Shown piece by piece: positions 10,308 through 18,658 of a stretch of DNA of 64,000 bases (position 1 is the stretch's first letter; every line of letters starts with the position of its first letter). A program made the position numbers and the translations under genes. The stretch comes from Rhodovulum sulfidophilum DSM 1374 (GTDB taxonomy: Bacteria; Pseudomonadota; Alphaproteobacteria; Rhodobacterales; Rhodobacteraceae), in NCBI RefSeq assembly GCF_001633165.1, contig NZ_CP015418.1, positions 3,720,001 to 3,784,000 on the forward strand, in the 5' to 3' direction. The notes beneath the pieces are model-generated. The model saw only the letters and a program-made list of their open reading frames with translations. It ran no database searches and was not told the DNA's origin.

Positions 10308-10648
10308 CACGCGGCGCGGCCCCCTGTGACAAGCGCCGCCCCCGCCATAGCCGCGGCAGAGCGGACCCGAGGCGGAGGCCGTGCCGCCCCCAGCAGTCTT
10401 CCCCGGCAATCCGCGCAAGCCGGGCGATGCGCCCGGGCCGCCGCTCCGGCCCCGGCTCGGAGGGCGTGGACCGGCCCCGCTCCGGGCGCCCGGACGCGAG
10501 TGCGGAAACGGCGCCCCCCTTCTTTGACAGTTTGCAACAAGGGGTCCGCCGGGTATGCTTTACGCTGCGGGACCCGAAAAGGACGCAAAAGCGCAGGCCG
10601 GAGCCCGCAATACCCCCGGCATATCGGGGCGTAACGGGGAGGAGGCCC
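10308..10648 (+). other. Intergenic region upstream of the TRAP operon
   Basis: No gene is supported in these 341 bases. They run from the GNAT stop to the TRAP operon. The first 200 bases are very G+C-rich and open in several frames without recognisable protein. The last 130 hold the probable promoter of the TRAP operon and an AACGGGGAGGAGG ribosome site just before its ATG. Confidence 0.6.
10532..10559 (+). promoter_or_regulatory. Candidate sigma-70 promoter of the TRAP-amidase operon
   Basis: TTGCAA (10532-10537) and TATGCT (10554-10559) are separated by 16 bases. A perfect TTGACA occurs 8 bases further upstream (10524-10529), but its spacing to TATGCT is 24, too long. Transcription would start near 10566, leaving a leader of about 80 bases. 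This is based on consensus only. Confidence 0.45.
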
Positions 10649-11779
10649 ATGACAGACATGTCCAACATGAACCGTCGTTCGTTCCTGAGGCGCAGCGCGC
10701 TGGCGGGCGGCGTCGCCGGAACCGGCGCGCTGGCCGCGCCTGCCGTTCTGGCCCAGGCGCCGATCGTCCTGAAAATGCAGACCTCCTGGGGCGCATCGAA
10801 CATCTGGGACGAATTCGCCCGCGACTATGCCCGCCGCGTCGATGAGATGTCGGGCGGGCGGCTCAGGATCGACGTGCTGCCCGCGGGCGCCGTGGTCTCG
10901 GCCTTCCAGGTGATGGATGCGGTCAATGACGGCGTGCTCGACGCCTCGCATTCGGTCTGCGCCTATTGGTACGGCAAGAACAAGGCGGCGTCGCTTTTCG
11001 GCACCGGACCGGTCTTCGGCGGCTCGGCCACGACCATGCTGGGCTGGTTCTACGCCGGCGGCGGCGACGAGCTGTTCCGCGAACTGACCCAGGATGTGAT
11101 GGGGCTGGATGTCGTGGGCTTTCTGGGCTTTCCGATGTTCGCCCAGCCCTTCGGCTGGTTCAAGGACGAGGTCGACACCGTCGCCGACCTGCAGGGTTTC
11201 AAGTACCGCACGGTGGGGCTGGCCGCCGATCTGATGGCCCGGATGGGGATGTCGGTCGCCCAGCTTCCGGGCGGCGAGCTGGTGCCCGCGATGGAACGCG
11301 GGGTGATCGATGCCTTCGAGTTCAACAACCCCTCGTCGGACAAGGATTTCGGCGCCCAGGACGTGGCCAGGCACTATTACCTGGCCTCCTATCACCAGGC
11401 CTCGGAAAGCTTCGAATTCCTGTTCAACCGGCCGTTCTTCGAGGATCTCGAGCCCGATCTGCAGGCGATCCTGCGCTACGGCGTCGAGGCGGCCTCGACC
11501 GCAAATACCGCCAAGGCCATGGACCGCTATTCGGCCGACCTGCAATGGCTGCAGGACGAGGCGGGGGTGACCGTGCACCGGACCTCGAAGGAGATCCTCG
11601 ATGCCCAGCTTGCCGCCTGGGACGAGCTGATCCCCGAGCTCGAAGAGGACGCCTTCATGAAGAAATGCCTCGACAGCCAGCGCGCCTGGGTCGAGCGCGT
11701 GACCTTCTACGAGGTGATGAACGCGCCCGATTACACGCTGGCCTACGACCACTACTTCCCCGGCCGGCTCAGGCTCTGA
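10649..11779 (+). CDS. TRAP transporter substrate-binding protein (DctP type, Tat-exported)
   Basis: The periplasmic solute receptor of a tripartite ATP-independent transporter. The 376-residue product has a twin-arginine signal, NRRSFLRRSALAGG, ending APAVLAQ near residue 36. The mature part is DctP-like with MQTSWGASNIWDEFARDYARRVDEMSGGRLRIDVLPAGAVVSAFQVMDAV and the ligand-anchoring region RTVGLAADLMARMGMSVAQLPGGELVPAMERGVIDAFEF. It resembles the 2-oxoacid-binding TakP branch of Rhodobacter more than the C4-dicarboxylate DctP, but the ligand is not determined. It is the first gene of an operon with the small permease, large permease and amidase genes. Confidence 0.92.
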   Translation: MTDMSNMNRRSFLRRSALAGGVAGTGALAAPAVLAQAPIVLKMQTSWGASNIWDEFARDYARRVDEMSGGRLRIDVLPAGAVVSAFQVMDAVNDGVLDASHSVCAYWYGKNKAASLFGTGPVFGGSATTMLGWFYAGGGDELFRELTQDVMGLDVVGFLGFPMFAQPFGWFKDEVDTVADLQGFKYRTVGLAADLMARMGMSVAQLPGGELVPAMERGVIDAFEFNNPSSDKDFGAQDVARHYYLASYHQASESFEFLFNRPFFEDLEPDLQAILRYGVEAASTANTAKAMDRYSADLQWLQDEAGVTVHRTSKEILDAQLAAWDELIPELEEDAFMKKCLDSQRAWVERVTFYEVMNAPDYTLAYDHYFPGRLRL

Positions 11780-11849
11780 GCCGGTCCCGGGGCGGGTGCC
11801 CCCGGCCGCCGACGCGCCGGGGGGCCTTCATGGGGCGCGGGGAGGTTTC

Positions 11850-12434
11850 ATGGTCGGGTTCATCCGTTTCGCCGACGCGCTGTCGGCCTGGTTCGGCAAG
11901 GCCTTCGCCTGGCTGGTCGTGCTGATGGCACTGGGGACCGGCTACGAGGTCTTCGTGCGCTACGTCCTGAACAGCCCCACCGCCTGGGCGCTGGACGTGT
12001 CCTTCATCATGTACGGGACGCTATTCATGATGGGCGGCGCCTATACCCTGTCGCGGGGCGGCCATGTGCGGGGCGATTTCCTGTACCGGCTGTGGCAGCC
12101 CCGGACCCAGGCCATGGTCGATCTGGTGCTCTACATCATCGCCTTCTTTCCCGGCGTGCTGGCGCTGATCTTCGCGGGCTGGAAATACGCCGCGCGGTCA
12201 TGGCGCTATGGCGAGGTCTCGGTCAACAGCCCGGCGGGCATCCCGATCTACCAGTTCAAGACCGTGATCGTGGTCGCGGGCGTGCTGCTGTTCATCCAGG
12301 GCATCGCCCAGGTGATGCGCTGCCTCCTCGCGATCCGCAGCAATGAATGGCTCGAGGCCGAGGAGGACATCTTCGAGACCGAGGACATCCTGATGCGCGA
12401 GGCCGACAAGGCCGAGAGGGGACCGCATATATGA
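11850..12434 (+). CDS. TRAP transporter small permease (DctQ type)
   Basis: A 194-residue four-helix membrane subunit. The DctQ signature GTGYEVFVRYVLNSPTAWALDVSFIMYGTLFMMGGAYTLSRGGHVRGDF covers helices 2 and 3. The C-terminus is acidic (LEAEEDIFETEDILMREADK). ATG 11850 was chosen over ATG 11796 because GGAGG sits just upstream and it begins directly on the amphipathic helix before the first membrane segment. It starts 70 bp after the receptor gene and overlaps the large permease gene by 4 bases (ATGA), indicating translational coupling. Confidence 0.92.
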   Translation: MVGFIRFADALSAWFGKAFAWLVVLMALGTGYEVFVRYVLNSPTAWALDVSFIMYGTLFMMGGAYTLSRGGHVRGDFLYRLWQPRTQAMVDLVLYIIAFFPGVLALIFAGWKYAARSWRYGEVSVNSPAGIPIYQFKTVIVVAGVLLFIQGIAQVMRCLLAIRSNEWLEAEEDIFETEDILMREADKAERGPHI

Positions 12435-13846
12435 CCGACCCGGAGGTCGCCCTGATCCAGCTCGGGCTGTTCATCGTCTTCGTGTTCCTGGGGTTTCCCA
12501 TCGCCTTCACCCTGATGGCGATGGGGCTGGGCTTCGGCTATTTCGCCTATTTCGACGCCGGCCGGATGTGGCGCGCCTTCGACCGGCTGGACGAGACCGC
12601 CGGGATGTGGACCCGGATCACGAGCTGGGTCGAGGGCCTCTTCAACAACCGCATCTTCGATCTCTTCGTGAACCAGACCTATACGGTGATGTCGAACGAG
12701 GTGCTGACGGCGGTGCCGCTGTTCCTGTTCATGGGCTATGTGGTCGAGCGCGCCAATATCGTCGACCGGCTGTTTTCCACCCTCAACATCGCCTCGAAGA
12801 AGATCCCGGGCTCGATGGGGGTGGCGGCGCTGATCACCTGCGCGCTGTTTGCCACCGCGACCGGCATCGTCGGCGCGGTGGTCACGCTGATGGGGCTGTT
12901 GGCGCTGCCCGCGATGCTGCGCGCGCGCTACGATCCGGCCTTTGCCAGCGGCATCATCTGCGCGGGCGGCACGCTGGGCATCCTGATCCCGCCCTCGATC
13001 ATGCTGATCGTCTATGCCGCGGCCACCAATGTCTCGATCGTGCGGCTTTACGCAGGCGCGCTTCTGCCCGGGCTGACGCTGGTCGGGCTGTATCTCGTCT
13101 ATGTGGTGGGCCGGTCCATCCTGCAGCCCTCGGCCGCACCGCGCCCGAGGGCGGACGAGATCCCCGACATGCCCTTCGGGCGTCTTCTGTGGCAGATCGC
13201 GACCTCCTTCCTGCCGCTCGCGGTGCTGATCGCGTCGGTGCTGGGCTCGATCCTGTTCGGGCTGGCGACACCGACCGAGGCCGCCTCGGTCGGCGCGCTG
13301 GGCGGGCTGGCGCTGGCCGTCATCTACCGCGCGCTCAACTGGCAGCGGCTGCGCGAAAGCGTCTATCTGACGGTCCGGACCACGGCGATGGTGTGCTGGC
13401 TTTTCGTCGGCTCCTACACCTTCTCGGCGGTGTTCTCCTATCTGGGCGGCGAGCAGCTGATCGGCCAGTTCGTCGAAGGCCTGAACCTGACGCCGATGCA
13501 GTTCCTGATCCTCGCGCAGATCATCATCTTCCTTCTGGGCTGGCCGCTCGAATGGTCCGAGATCATCATCATCTTCGTGCCGATCTTCCTGCCGCTGCTG
13601 GCATATTTCCAGATCGACCCGCTGTTCTTCGGCATCCTCGTCGCGCTGAACCTTCAGACCAGCTTCCTGACCCCGCCAATGGCGATGTCGGCCTATTACC
13701 TCAAGGGCATCGCGCCGCCCGAGGTCAGGCTGACCCAGATCTTCCGGGGCGTGATGCCGTTTCTCGTCTGCGTGCTGATCTCGATGGTCTTGATGTACGT
13801 CTTCCCGCAGATCGTCTATTTTCTGCCCGAACTGGTTTACGGATGA
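12431..13846 (+). CDS. TRAP transporter large permease (DctM type)
   Basis: The 471-residue transport subunit, with about 12-13 helices. It uses the sodium gradient to drive uptake of the ligand delivered by the receptor. Family marks include VLTAVPLFLFMGYVVERA, AALITCALFATATGIVGAVVTLMGLLALPAML, GIICAGGTLGILIPPSIMLIVYA and SILFGLATPTEAASVGALGGLALA. Length is somewhat above the usual 425-430 because of an insertion around FDRLDETAGMWTRITSWVEGLF, a feature of the mannitol/2-oxoacid subgroup. It overlaps the small permease by 4 bases and is followed by the amidase after 10 bp. Confidence 0.94.
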   Translation: MTDPEVALIQLGLFIVFVFLGFPIAFTLMAMGLGFGYFAYFDAGRMWRAFDRLDETAGMWTRITSWVEGLFNNRIFDLFVNQTYTVMSNEVLTAVPLFLFMGYVVERANIVDRLFSTLNIASKKIPGSMGVAALITCALFATATGIVGAVVTLMGLLALPAMLRARYDPAFASGIICAGGTLGILIPPSIMLIVYAAATNVSIVRLYAGALLPGLTLVGLYLVYVVGRSILQPSAAPRPRADEIPDMPFGRLLWQIATSFLPLAVLIASVLGSILFGLATPTEAASVGALGGLALAVIYRALNWQRLRESVYLTVRTTAMVCWLFVGSYTFSAVFSYLGGEQLIGQFVEGLNLTPMQFLILAQIIIFLLGWPLEWSEIIIIFVPIFLPLLAYFQIDPLFFGILVALNLQTSFLTPPMAMSAYYLKGIAPPEVRLTQIFRGVMPFLVCVLISMVLMYVFPQIVYFLPELVYG

Positions 13847-13856
13847 GGGCGCGGGC

Positions 13857-15197
13857 ATGAAGGATCTCGAAACGGCACTGGATCTGGGGGCGGTCGAGCT
13901 GCGCGACCGGCTGGCAGGCGGCGCGCTTTCGGCGCTCGATCTGGTCGAGGCCTGCCTGGCCCGGATCGCCGCGCGCGAGCCCGAGATCGGCGCCTGGGCC
14001 TGGATCGACCCCGATTACGCCCGCGAGCAGGCCCGGCGGCTCGATGCCCATCGCGCCTCGGGCCGGACGCTGGGGCCGCTTCACGGCCTGCCGGTGGGGC
14101 TGAAGGACATGATCGACACCGCCCGCATCCCGACCGGGAACGGCTGCGCGCTGGATGCCGGCCGGGTGCCCGCGCGCGACGCCTTCGTGGTCGAGAGGCT
14201 GCGGGCGGCGGGGGCGCTCATCCTCGGCAAGACGGTGACGACCGAGCTGGCCTTCCTGCATCCCGGCAAGACCCGGAACCCGCATAACCCCGCGCATACA
14301 CCGGGCGGCTCGTCCAGCGGCTCGGCCTCGGCGGTGGCCGATGCGATGGTGCCGCTGGCGCTTGGCACCCAGACCGGCGGCTCGGTCATCCGTCCCGCGG
14401 CCTTCTGCGGCGTGACCGGTTTCAAGCCCAGCTTCGGTGCGATCCCGCGGCGCGGCGTACTGATGCAGTCGCACAGTCTCGATACTGTGGGGGTCTTCGC
14501 CGCCGATCCGCTGGGCGCGGCACTGGTGGCCGAGACCCTGTTCGGCTTCGACGAGACCGACCCCGCCAGCCGCCTCGCCCCGCCGCCGCGGCTGCTCGAC
14601 ACCGCCCGCGGCACGCCGCCGCTGCCGCCGGTCTTCGCCTTCGTCAGGCCCCCGGGCTGGGATCGGGCCGATCCCGACACCCATGCCGCCTTCGCCGAGC
14701 TGACCGCCGCCCTTGGCGATCAGGTCTTCGCCCTCGATCTGCCCCCGGCCTTCGAGGAGGCCGCCCCCCAGCGTGCCCGGATCAACATGGCCGAGATGGC
14801 GCGCCATTATTACCGCTATGACCGCGACGGGCGCGATCTGCTTGGCGCCGAGACCCGCGATGCCATCGACGAGGGCGCAAACATGCCCGCCCGCGACTAT
14901 CTGGCCGCGCTGGACTGGCCCAGGGTGCTGAACGCCGCGCTGGACGAGATCTTCACCCGGTGCGACGCGATCCTCTGCCCCGCGGCGCCGGGACCGGCCC
15001 CCGAGGGCCTCGGCACGACCGGCGATCCGATCTTCAACGGGCTCTGGACGCTTTGCGGCACGCCCGCGGTGACGGTGCCGATCCTGACCGCCGGGAACGG
15101 CCTGCCGATGGGGGTGCAGCTGGTCGGCCCGCGCGGCGGCGACGCCCGACTGCTGCGCAGCGCGCAATGGCTTTACGACTGGGCTGCGGGGGCCTGA
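13857..15197 (+). CDS. Amidase-signature hydrolase
   Basis: A 446-residue amidase-signature enzyme that hydrolyses a carboxamide. The Ser-cisSer-Lys triad is K83 (GLKDMIDT), S152 at the start of the serine run in PGGSSSGSASAVA, and S176 in TQTGGSVIRPAAFCG. The end, FNGLWTLCGTPAVTVPILTAGNGLPMGVQLVG, is also typical. It does not carry GatA-specific context and gatBC are absent, so it is a catabolic amidase rather than the tRNA amidotransferase. It begins 10 bp after the TRAP large permease, which suggests that the transporter brings in the amide substrate or a related compound. The substrate itself is unknown. Confidence 0.9.
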   Translation: MKDLETALDLGAVELRDRLAGGALSALDLVEACLARIAAREPEIGAWAWIDPDYAREQARRLDAHRASGRTLGPLHGLPVGLKDMIDTARIPTGNGCALDAGRVPARDAFVVERLRAAGALILGKTVTTELAFLHPGKTRNPHNPAHTPGGSSSGSASAVADAMVPLALGTQTGGSVIRPAAFCGVTGFKPSFGAIPRRGVLMQSHSLDTVGVFAADPLGAALVAETLFGFDETDPASRLAPPPRLLDTARGTPPLPPVFAFVRPPGWDRADPDTHAAFAELTAALGDQVFALDLPPAFEEAAPQRARINMAEMARHYYRYDRDGRDLLGAETRDAIDEGANMPARDYLAALDWPRVLNAALDEIFTRCDAILCPAAPGPAPEGLGTTGDPIFNGLWTLCGTPAVTVPILTAGNGLPMGVQLVGPRGGDARLLRSAQWLYDWAAGA

Positions 15198-15229
15198 GCC
15201 CCGCCCGGCCCACAGGGAAAGGACCGCCG

Positions 15230-15391
15230 ATGGACCGCATGCTTGCCGCCGTCGCCTTCATCGCCTTCGCGGGCTTCGTCGGCATCCTCGCCCTCGAGGT
15301 CCCCCATCCCGACCTTTGGGCGGTGATCGGCATCACCCTCGCGCTGGTCGCGACCGATCTGGTCCTGGCTGCCCGGAACCGCCGCGACTGA
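15230..15391 (+). CDS. Small two-helix membrane protein, unknown function
   Basis: A predicted 53-residue protein with two hydrophobic segments, MLAAVAFIAFAGFVGILAL and AVIGITLALVATDLVLAA, and a short basic end (RNRRD). It starts 32 bp after the amidase on the same strand with an AAAGGA ribosome site, so it may be the last gene of the TRAP operon. I recognise no family. Support is the codon pattern, the membrane profile and its place in the operon. A real gene is likely but not certain. Confidence 0.6.
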   Translation: MDRMLAAVAFIAFAGFVGILALEVPHPDLWAVIGITLALVATDLVLAARNRRD

Positions 15392-15540
15392 CCTGCCAAG
15401 GCACTGGCGGGTAACGGCTTTCTTCCTGACGAAACCGACAAATTCCGGATAGGCCGCCCCCGGGCCGCGTGTTAGCATTCGGGCCAGCCCGCCAGGGAGG
15501 ATCGCGGGCCGGAAACGGGGAGCCCCCGGAGGGAGGAAAG

Positions 15541-16797
15541 ATGAAGACCACCTTGATCGGCGCGGCCATCTGGGTCGCGCTTGCCCTGCCCGCCGTCGCG
15601 CAATCGACGGATGTGCCCGACAATCTGGAAAAGCTCGGGAATTTCCGGACCACCGGCACCACCGACTTCACCTATGTCGAGCAGGACGGCCCCTATGCCG
15701 AGGGCATCCGCAAGACGCTGGAACGCATCACGCTGCCGCCGGGCTTCAGGATCGGGCTTTACGCGGTGGTGCCCGATGCGCGGCACATGGCGGTCGGCCC
15801 GCAGGGCATCGCCACCTTCGTCGGCACCCGCAAGGACAAGGTCTGGGCCGTGACCGACCGCAACAAGGACCGCATCGCCGACGAGGTGAAGGATTTCGCG
15901 CCCTCGCTGACATTCGCGATCCCGAACGGGCCCTGCTTCTCGAAGGACGGCTTCCTTTATATCGCCGAGCAGAACCGCGTGCTGCTGTTTCCGGCCGCCG
16001 AGTTCTTCTATGAAAGCCCCGATGTGGCGGCCTTCAGCCTCGTGCCGCAGGGCGAGCTGATCCCGCCCGGGGAGGAAAGCTACAACCACACCGCGCGGGT
16101 CTGCCGGATCGGCCCGGATGGCAGGATCTACATCTCGCTCGGCCAGCCCTTCAACGTGACGCCAAGGGACAAGCTGGAGCTGTACCGCGAGATCGGCATC
16201 GGCGGCATCATCCGGATGAAGACCGACGGCACCGGGCGCGAGGTCTATACCACCGGCATCCGCAACTCGGTCGGGCATGATTTCGACCCGGCGACGGGCG
16301 ATCTGTGGTTCACCGACAACCAGGTCGACGGCATGGGCGACGACATCCCGCCGGGCGAGATCAACCACCAGACCGAGATGGGCCAGCATTTCGGCTATCC
16401 CTGGTATGGCGGCGGCGATGTGCGCACCGATGACTATGCGGACGAGGAGATCCCCCTCGAGGTGGTGATGCCCGCGGTCGAGACCGTCGCCCATGCCGCC
16501 GATCTGGGCATGACCTTCTATACCGGCGGCATGTTTCCCGAAGAGTATCGCGGCGCGATCTTCTCGGCCCAGCACGGGTCCTGGAACCGAACCGAACCGA
16601 TCGGCGCGCGGGTGATGGTCACGCGCATCGCCGAGGATGGCAGCGCCAGCACCGAGCCCTTCGCCGAAGGCTGGATCGACGCCAATGGCGAATATCTGGG
16701 CCGTCCGGTCGATGTGGCCCAGCTTCGCGACGGCTCGCTCCTGGTCTCGGATGACATGGCGGGCGCGCTCTACCGGATCTGGTATGACGGGATGTGA
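15541..16797 (+). CDS. Secreted sorbosone-dehydrogenase-like beta-propeller protein
   Basis: A 418-residue periplasmic protein with signal peptide MKTTLIGAAIWVALALPAVAQ. The mature part has repeated beta-blade motifs: GPQGIATFVGTRKDKVWAV, NGPCFSKDGFLYIAEQNRV, ATGDLWFTDNQVDGMGDD and SAQHGSWNRTEPIGARVMV. These match the L-sorbosone / PQQ-dependent sugar dehydrogenase propeller family. Members oxidise sugars or aldehydes with PQQ, but many homologues have no proven activity. ATG 15541 directly follows GGAGGAAAG. No PQQ-biosynthesis gene is nearby; the next plus-strand gene, 403 bp on, is a cytochrome b561, a possible electron acceptor. Confidence 0.82.
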   Translation: MKTTLIGAAIWVALALPAVAQSTDVPDNLEKLGNFRTTGTTDFTYVEQDGPYAEGIRKTLERITLPPGFRIGLYAVVPDARHMAVGPQGIATFVGTRKDKVWAVTDRNKDRIADEVKDFAPSLTFAIPNGPCFSKDGFLYIAEQNRVLLFPAAEFFYESPDVAAFSLVPQGELIPPGEESYNHTARVCRIGPDGRIYISLGQPFNVTPRDKLELYREIGIGGIIRMKTDGTGREVYTTGIRNSVGHDFDPATGDLWFTDNQVDGMGDDIPPGEINHQTEMGQHFGYPWYGGGDVRTDDYADEEIPLEVVMPAVETVAHAADLGMTFYTGGMFPEEYRGAIFSAQHGSWNRTEPIGARVMVTRIAEDGSASTEPFAEGWIDANGEYLGRPVDVAQLRDGSLLVSDDMAGALYRIWYDGM

Positions 16798-17200
16798 CGC
16801 GCCCCTCGCGGCAGGGTTGCCGGGGGCGGAGGCGCAGATCGTGACCGGCACTGGCGCGGTCTTGGCGGCAAGCGGATCGTCGCGGCCCGGCACTTTGCCG
16901 GCCTCGCCCGCGGCAGCCTGTCTTCGGCAAGCCCGCTCAGGAGGCGCCCCCTGATCCGCGCCGGGCGCTCTGCCGCGCGCCGGCCTGAGGTCGCCGGAGC
17001 GGCCTCCGGCAGGCGCCGCAACCGGGCATGCTAGGCCCTCAAGCTGACCGGGAACTGAAGGGCCAAAACTCTGATCATACACAATAAATTTTCTTGATCC
17101 GGCCCCGAGGCAGACGCAGTCTGCGCACCGTACCGGCGCCCTGAACATGCCCGCCCGCCCCGGGCGGAGCGCAGGCGCTCGAGCCAGCAAGGAGACGGAG
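16798..17200 (+). other. Intergenic region before cytochrome b561
   Basis: No gene is supported. The first 240 bases are extremely G+C-rich and contain only frames of the wrong composition. The segment 17067-17097 is distinctly A+T-rich (around ATACACAATAAATTTTCTTG) and is where I would look for the promoter of the cytochrome b561 gene, but no convincing -35/-10 pair stands out. Confidence 0.5.
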
Positions 17201-17725
17201 ATGTCCGATACCAAAGCCAGCCCTCCCGCAACCGAAGGCGGCGCCCGCGCAGCCCCCGAGACCTATTCCTTCCGACAGAAACTCGCCCATTGGGGCGTGG
17301 TCGTCCTGGTCGCCGCCCAGTTTCTCGTCTTCGACGCCATCGGCCGCGATTTCGGCCGCGGCATGAAAACCGGCGACTGGGTCTATTCGCCCACCGCCAC
17401 CGGCCACATCCTGTTCGGCCTCGCGATCCTCGCCCTGATGGTCTGGCGGCTCAAGCTGCGCCGCGACGAGGGGGTCCCCGCCCTTCCGGCCGCCGAACCC
17501 GGCTGGGCTGCGACGCTGGCGCGCCTGACGCATGCCGCCTTCTACCTGTTGCTGCTGGCAATGCCGGTGGTCGGCGCGGTGGCCTGGTTCCTGCAGTCGG
17601 GCAACGCCGCCGAGATGCACGAGGCCGCGGCCAACCTGCTGATTGCGCTGATCGCGATCCATGTCGCGGCGGTCGCCCTGCACAAGTTCCGGTGGAGAAG
17701 CAACATCCTGAGCCGGATGATGTAA
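17201..17725 (+). CDS. Cytochrome b561 family protein
   Basis: A 174-residue four-helix membrane dihaem cytochrome of the bacterial b561 (CybB) type, which passes electrons between quinol and periplasmic or membrane partners. Candidate haem ligands are histidines in KLAHWGVVV (helix 1), TGHILFGLAILALMVWRL (helix 2), LTHAAFYLLLLAMPVVG (helix 3) and EAAANLLIALIAIHVAAVALHKF (helix 4). Length is normal for the family. ATG 17201 follows GGAGACGGAG. A strong hairpin follows the gene, so it is probably transcribed alone. Confidence 0.9.
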   Translation: MSDTKASPPATEGGARAAPETYSFRQKLAHWGVVVLVAAQFLVFDAIGRDFGRGMKTGDWVYSPTATGHILFGLAILALMVWRLKLRRDEGVPALPAAEPGWAATLARLTHAAFYLLLLAMPVVGAVAWFLQSGNAAEMHEAAANLLIALIAIHVAAVALHKFRWRSNILSRMM

Positions 17726-17775
17726 GCCGGAACGCGCCTCCCGTGCCGACCTTTCCCTGACCGGCAGGAAGGCGC

Positions 17776-17814
17776 GGCGCGGCCTGCGGGCCGATCGGTC
17801 CCGCAGGCCGCGCC
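17776..17814 (+). terminator. Strong hairpin after cytochrome b561
   Basis: Perfect 15-bp inverted repeat: arm 17776-17790 pairs with 17800-17814, with a 9-base loop (CCGATCGGT). It begins 50 bases after the cytochrome stop codon. There is only a weak T-rich tail (TATCCTCT), so it may be an imperfect intrinsic terminator or an RNA-stabilising 3' hairpin. Confidence 0.5.
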
Positions 17815-17984
17815 TATCCTCTCGGGTGCAAGCTCCCGTCTTCCTTCAAAGGATCCCCACATCGCCCCAGCTTCCTTTCAGGAGCGCAAAAGGCGGCGAC
17901 TTTGTGCAGACGCTCCCTTCCCAAACGCGCAATGGGGGCGGGTCACGGCCCCTCTTCCTGGACGGGAAGGACTTCCGGCCGCAC

Positions 17985-18275
17985 CGGCTCACCAAACGGG
18001 CCCACAGCGACAATGCCTTCTTCGAACGCCTCTGGTGGAGCATCAAATATAACGAGGTTCACCTACGTGCCCGTGTCGGCATCTCCGAAGCCTGTACCGG
18101 GATTGGCCGTGTCAGATCGGCTTCGACAGCAGCCGACGCCATTCCTCGTTTGATGGCAGAACGCCCGATCAAGCCTGCTTCCCCCATCAGCCGCCGAAGA
18201 GGACAACGGCCTGACCGAGGCGCAAAACCACATGAGGAAGACCCGCAACCTGTTCAGGCAAACCGTCCCGCCTTC
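17985..18275 (+). pseudogene. Fragment of IS3-family transposase OrfB with right IS end, frameshifted
   Basis: Two reading frames together give the C-terminal part of an IS3-family DDE transposase. The first reads SDNAFFERLWWSIKYNEVHL and then RARVGISEACTGIGR. After a frameshift between about 18102 and 18122, the second reads FDSSRRHSSFDGRTPDQACF and ends at the stop 18212-18214. The consensus is DNVFVERLW..KYEEVYLRA...RRPHSSLDG.TPDQAYF. The sequence GGCAAACCGTCCCGCC at about 18257 resembles the inverted-repeat end of such elements and the IS3 left end seen at 39618. The catalytic core is missing, so this is a dead remnant. Confidence 0.8.
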
Positions 18276-18411
18276 TGGATCGGGCGGGACCGGCCGCCCG
18301 CCCCGGGGCATCCTGCGCGGCCCGGCATTTCGGGTGGGTCCGGTTGGCGATAGATCCGACATGGCGGCGGGCAGCGGCTCCGGGCACGGATGCGCCATTC
18401 GTATCCTTTGG

Positions 18412-18558
18412 CAGGCCGCTGAAAAGTGATGAGACGAAGGCGTTGGTATCAGAACACTCCATTCCCGGTTTCTCTCGTTGCGTTGCACAGTGCTCATCGC
18501 GCTGGGGGCCGGTGAATTTGACGACAAGGATCGCCGCAAGACGTTTTTCAGCGGCCTG
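18412..18558. repeat. 147-bp stretch bounded by perfect 14-bp inverted repeats (MITE-like)
   Basis: CAGGCCGCTGAAAA at 18412-18425 is repeated in inverse orientation at 18545-18558 (TTTTCAGCGGCCTG), outermost bases included. The interior has no recognisable gene. No target-site duplication is visible immediately outside the arms. It lies next to the IS3 remnant, so it may be the two ends of an internally deleted IS. Confidence 0.5.
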
Positions 18559-18658
18559 TCAGGTTCGGCACGACAGCGGTCGGCGGTGACGCCCAGCCGT
18601 TGCATCCCCCCGCAGGGAATGCCATTGCGAAGGCCGGTCCTGCCTCGCGGATGTTTCG

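Noticed and set aside
10524..10529. Perfect TTGACA as -35 of the TRAP operon
   Set aside because: The only good -10 (TATGCT) is 24 bases away, too far; TTGCAA at 10532 gives a 16-base spacer.
16788..16954. Short frame starting MTGCDAPLAAGLPG overlapping the propeller gene stop
   Set aside because: No ribosome site or family resemblance, and composition is that of intergenic GC-rich DNA.
15472..17214. A 580-codon minus-strand open frame antiparallel to the propeller gene
   Set aside because: It mirrors the codon structure of the real plus-strand gene; the product is His/Asp/Arg-rich and has no recognisable family.
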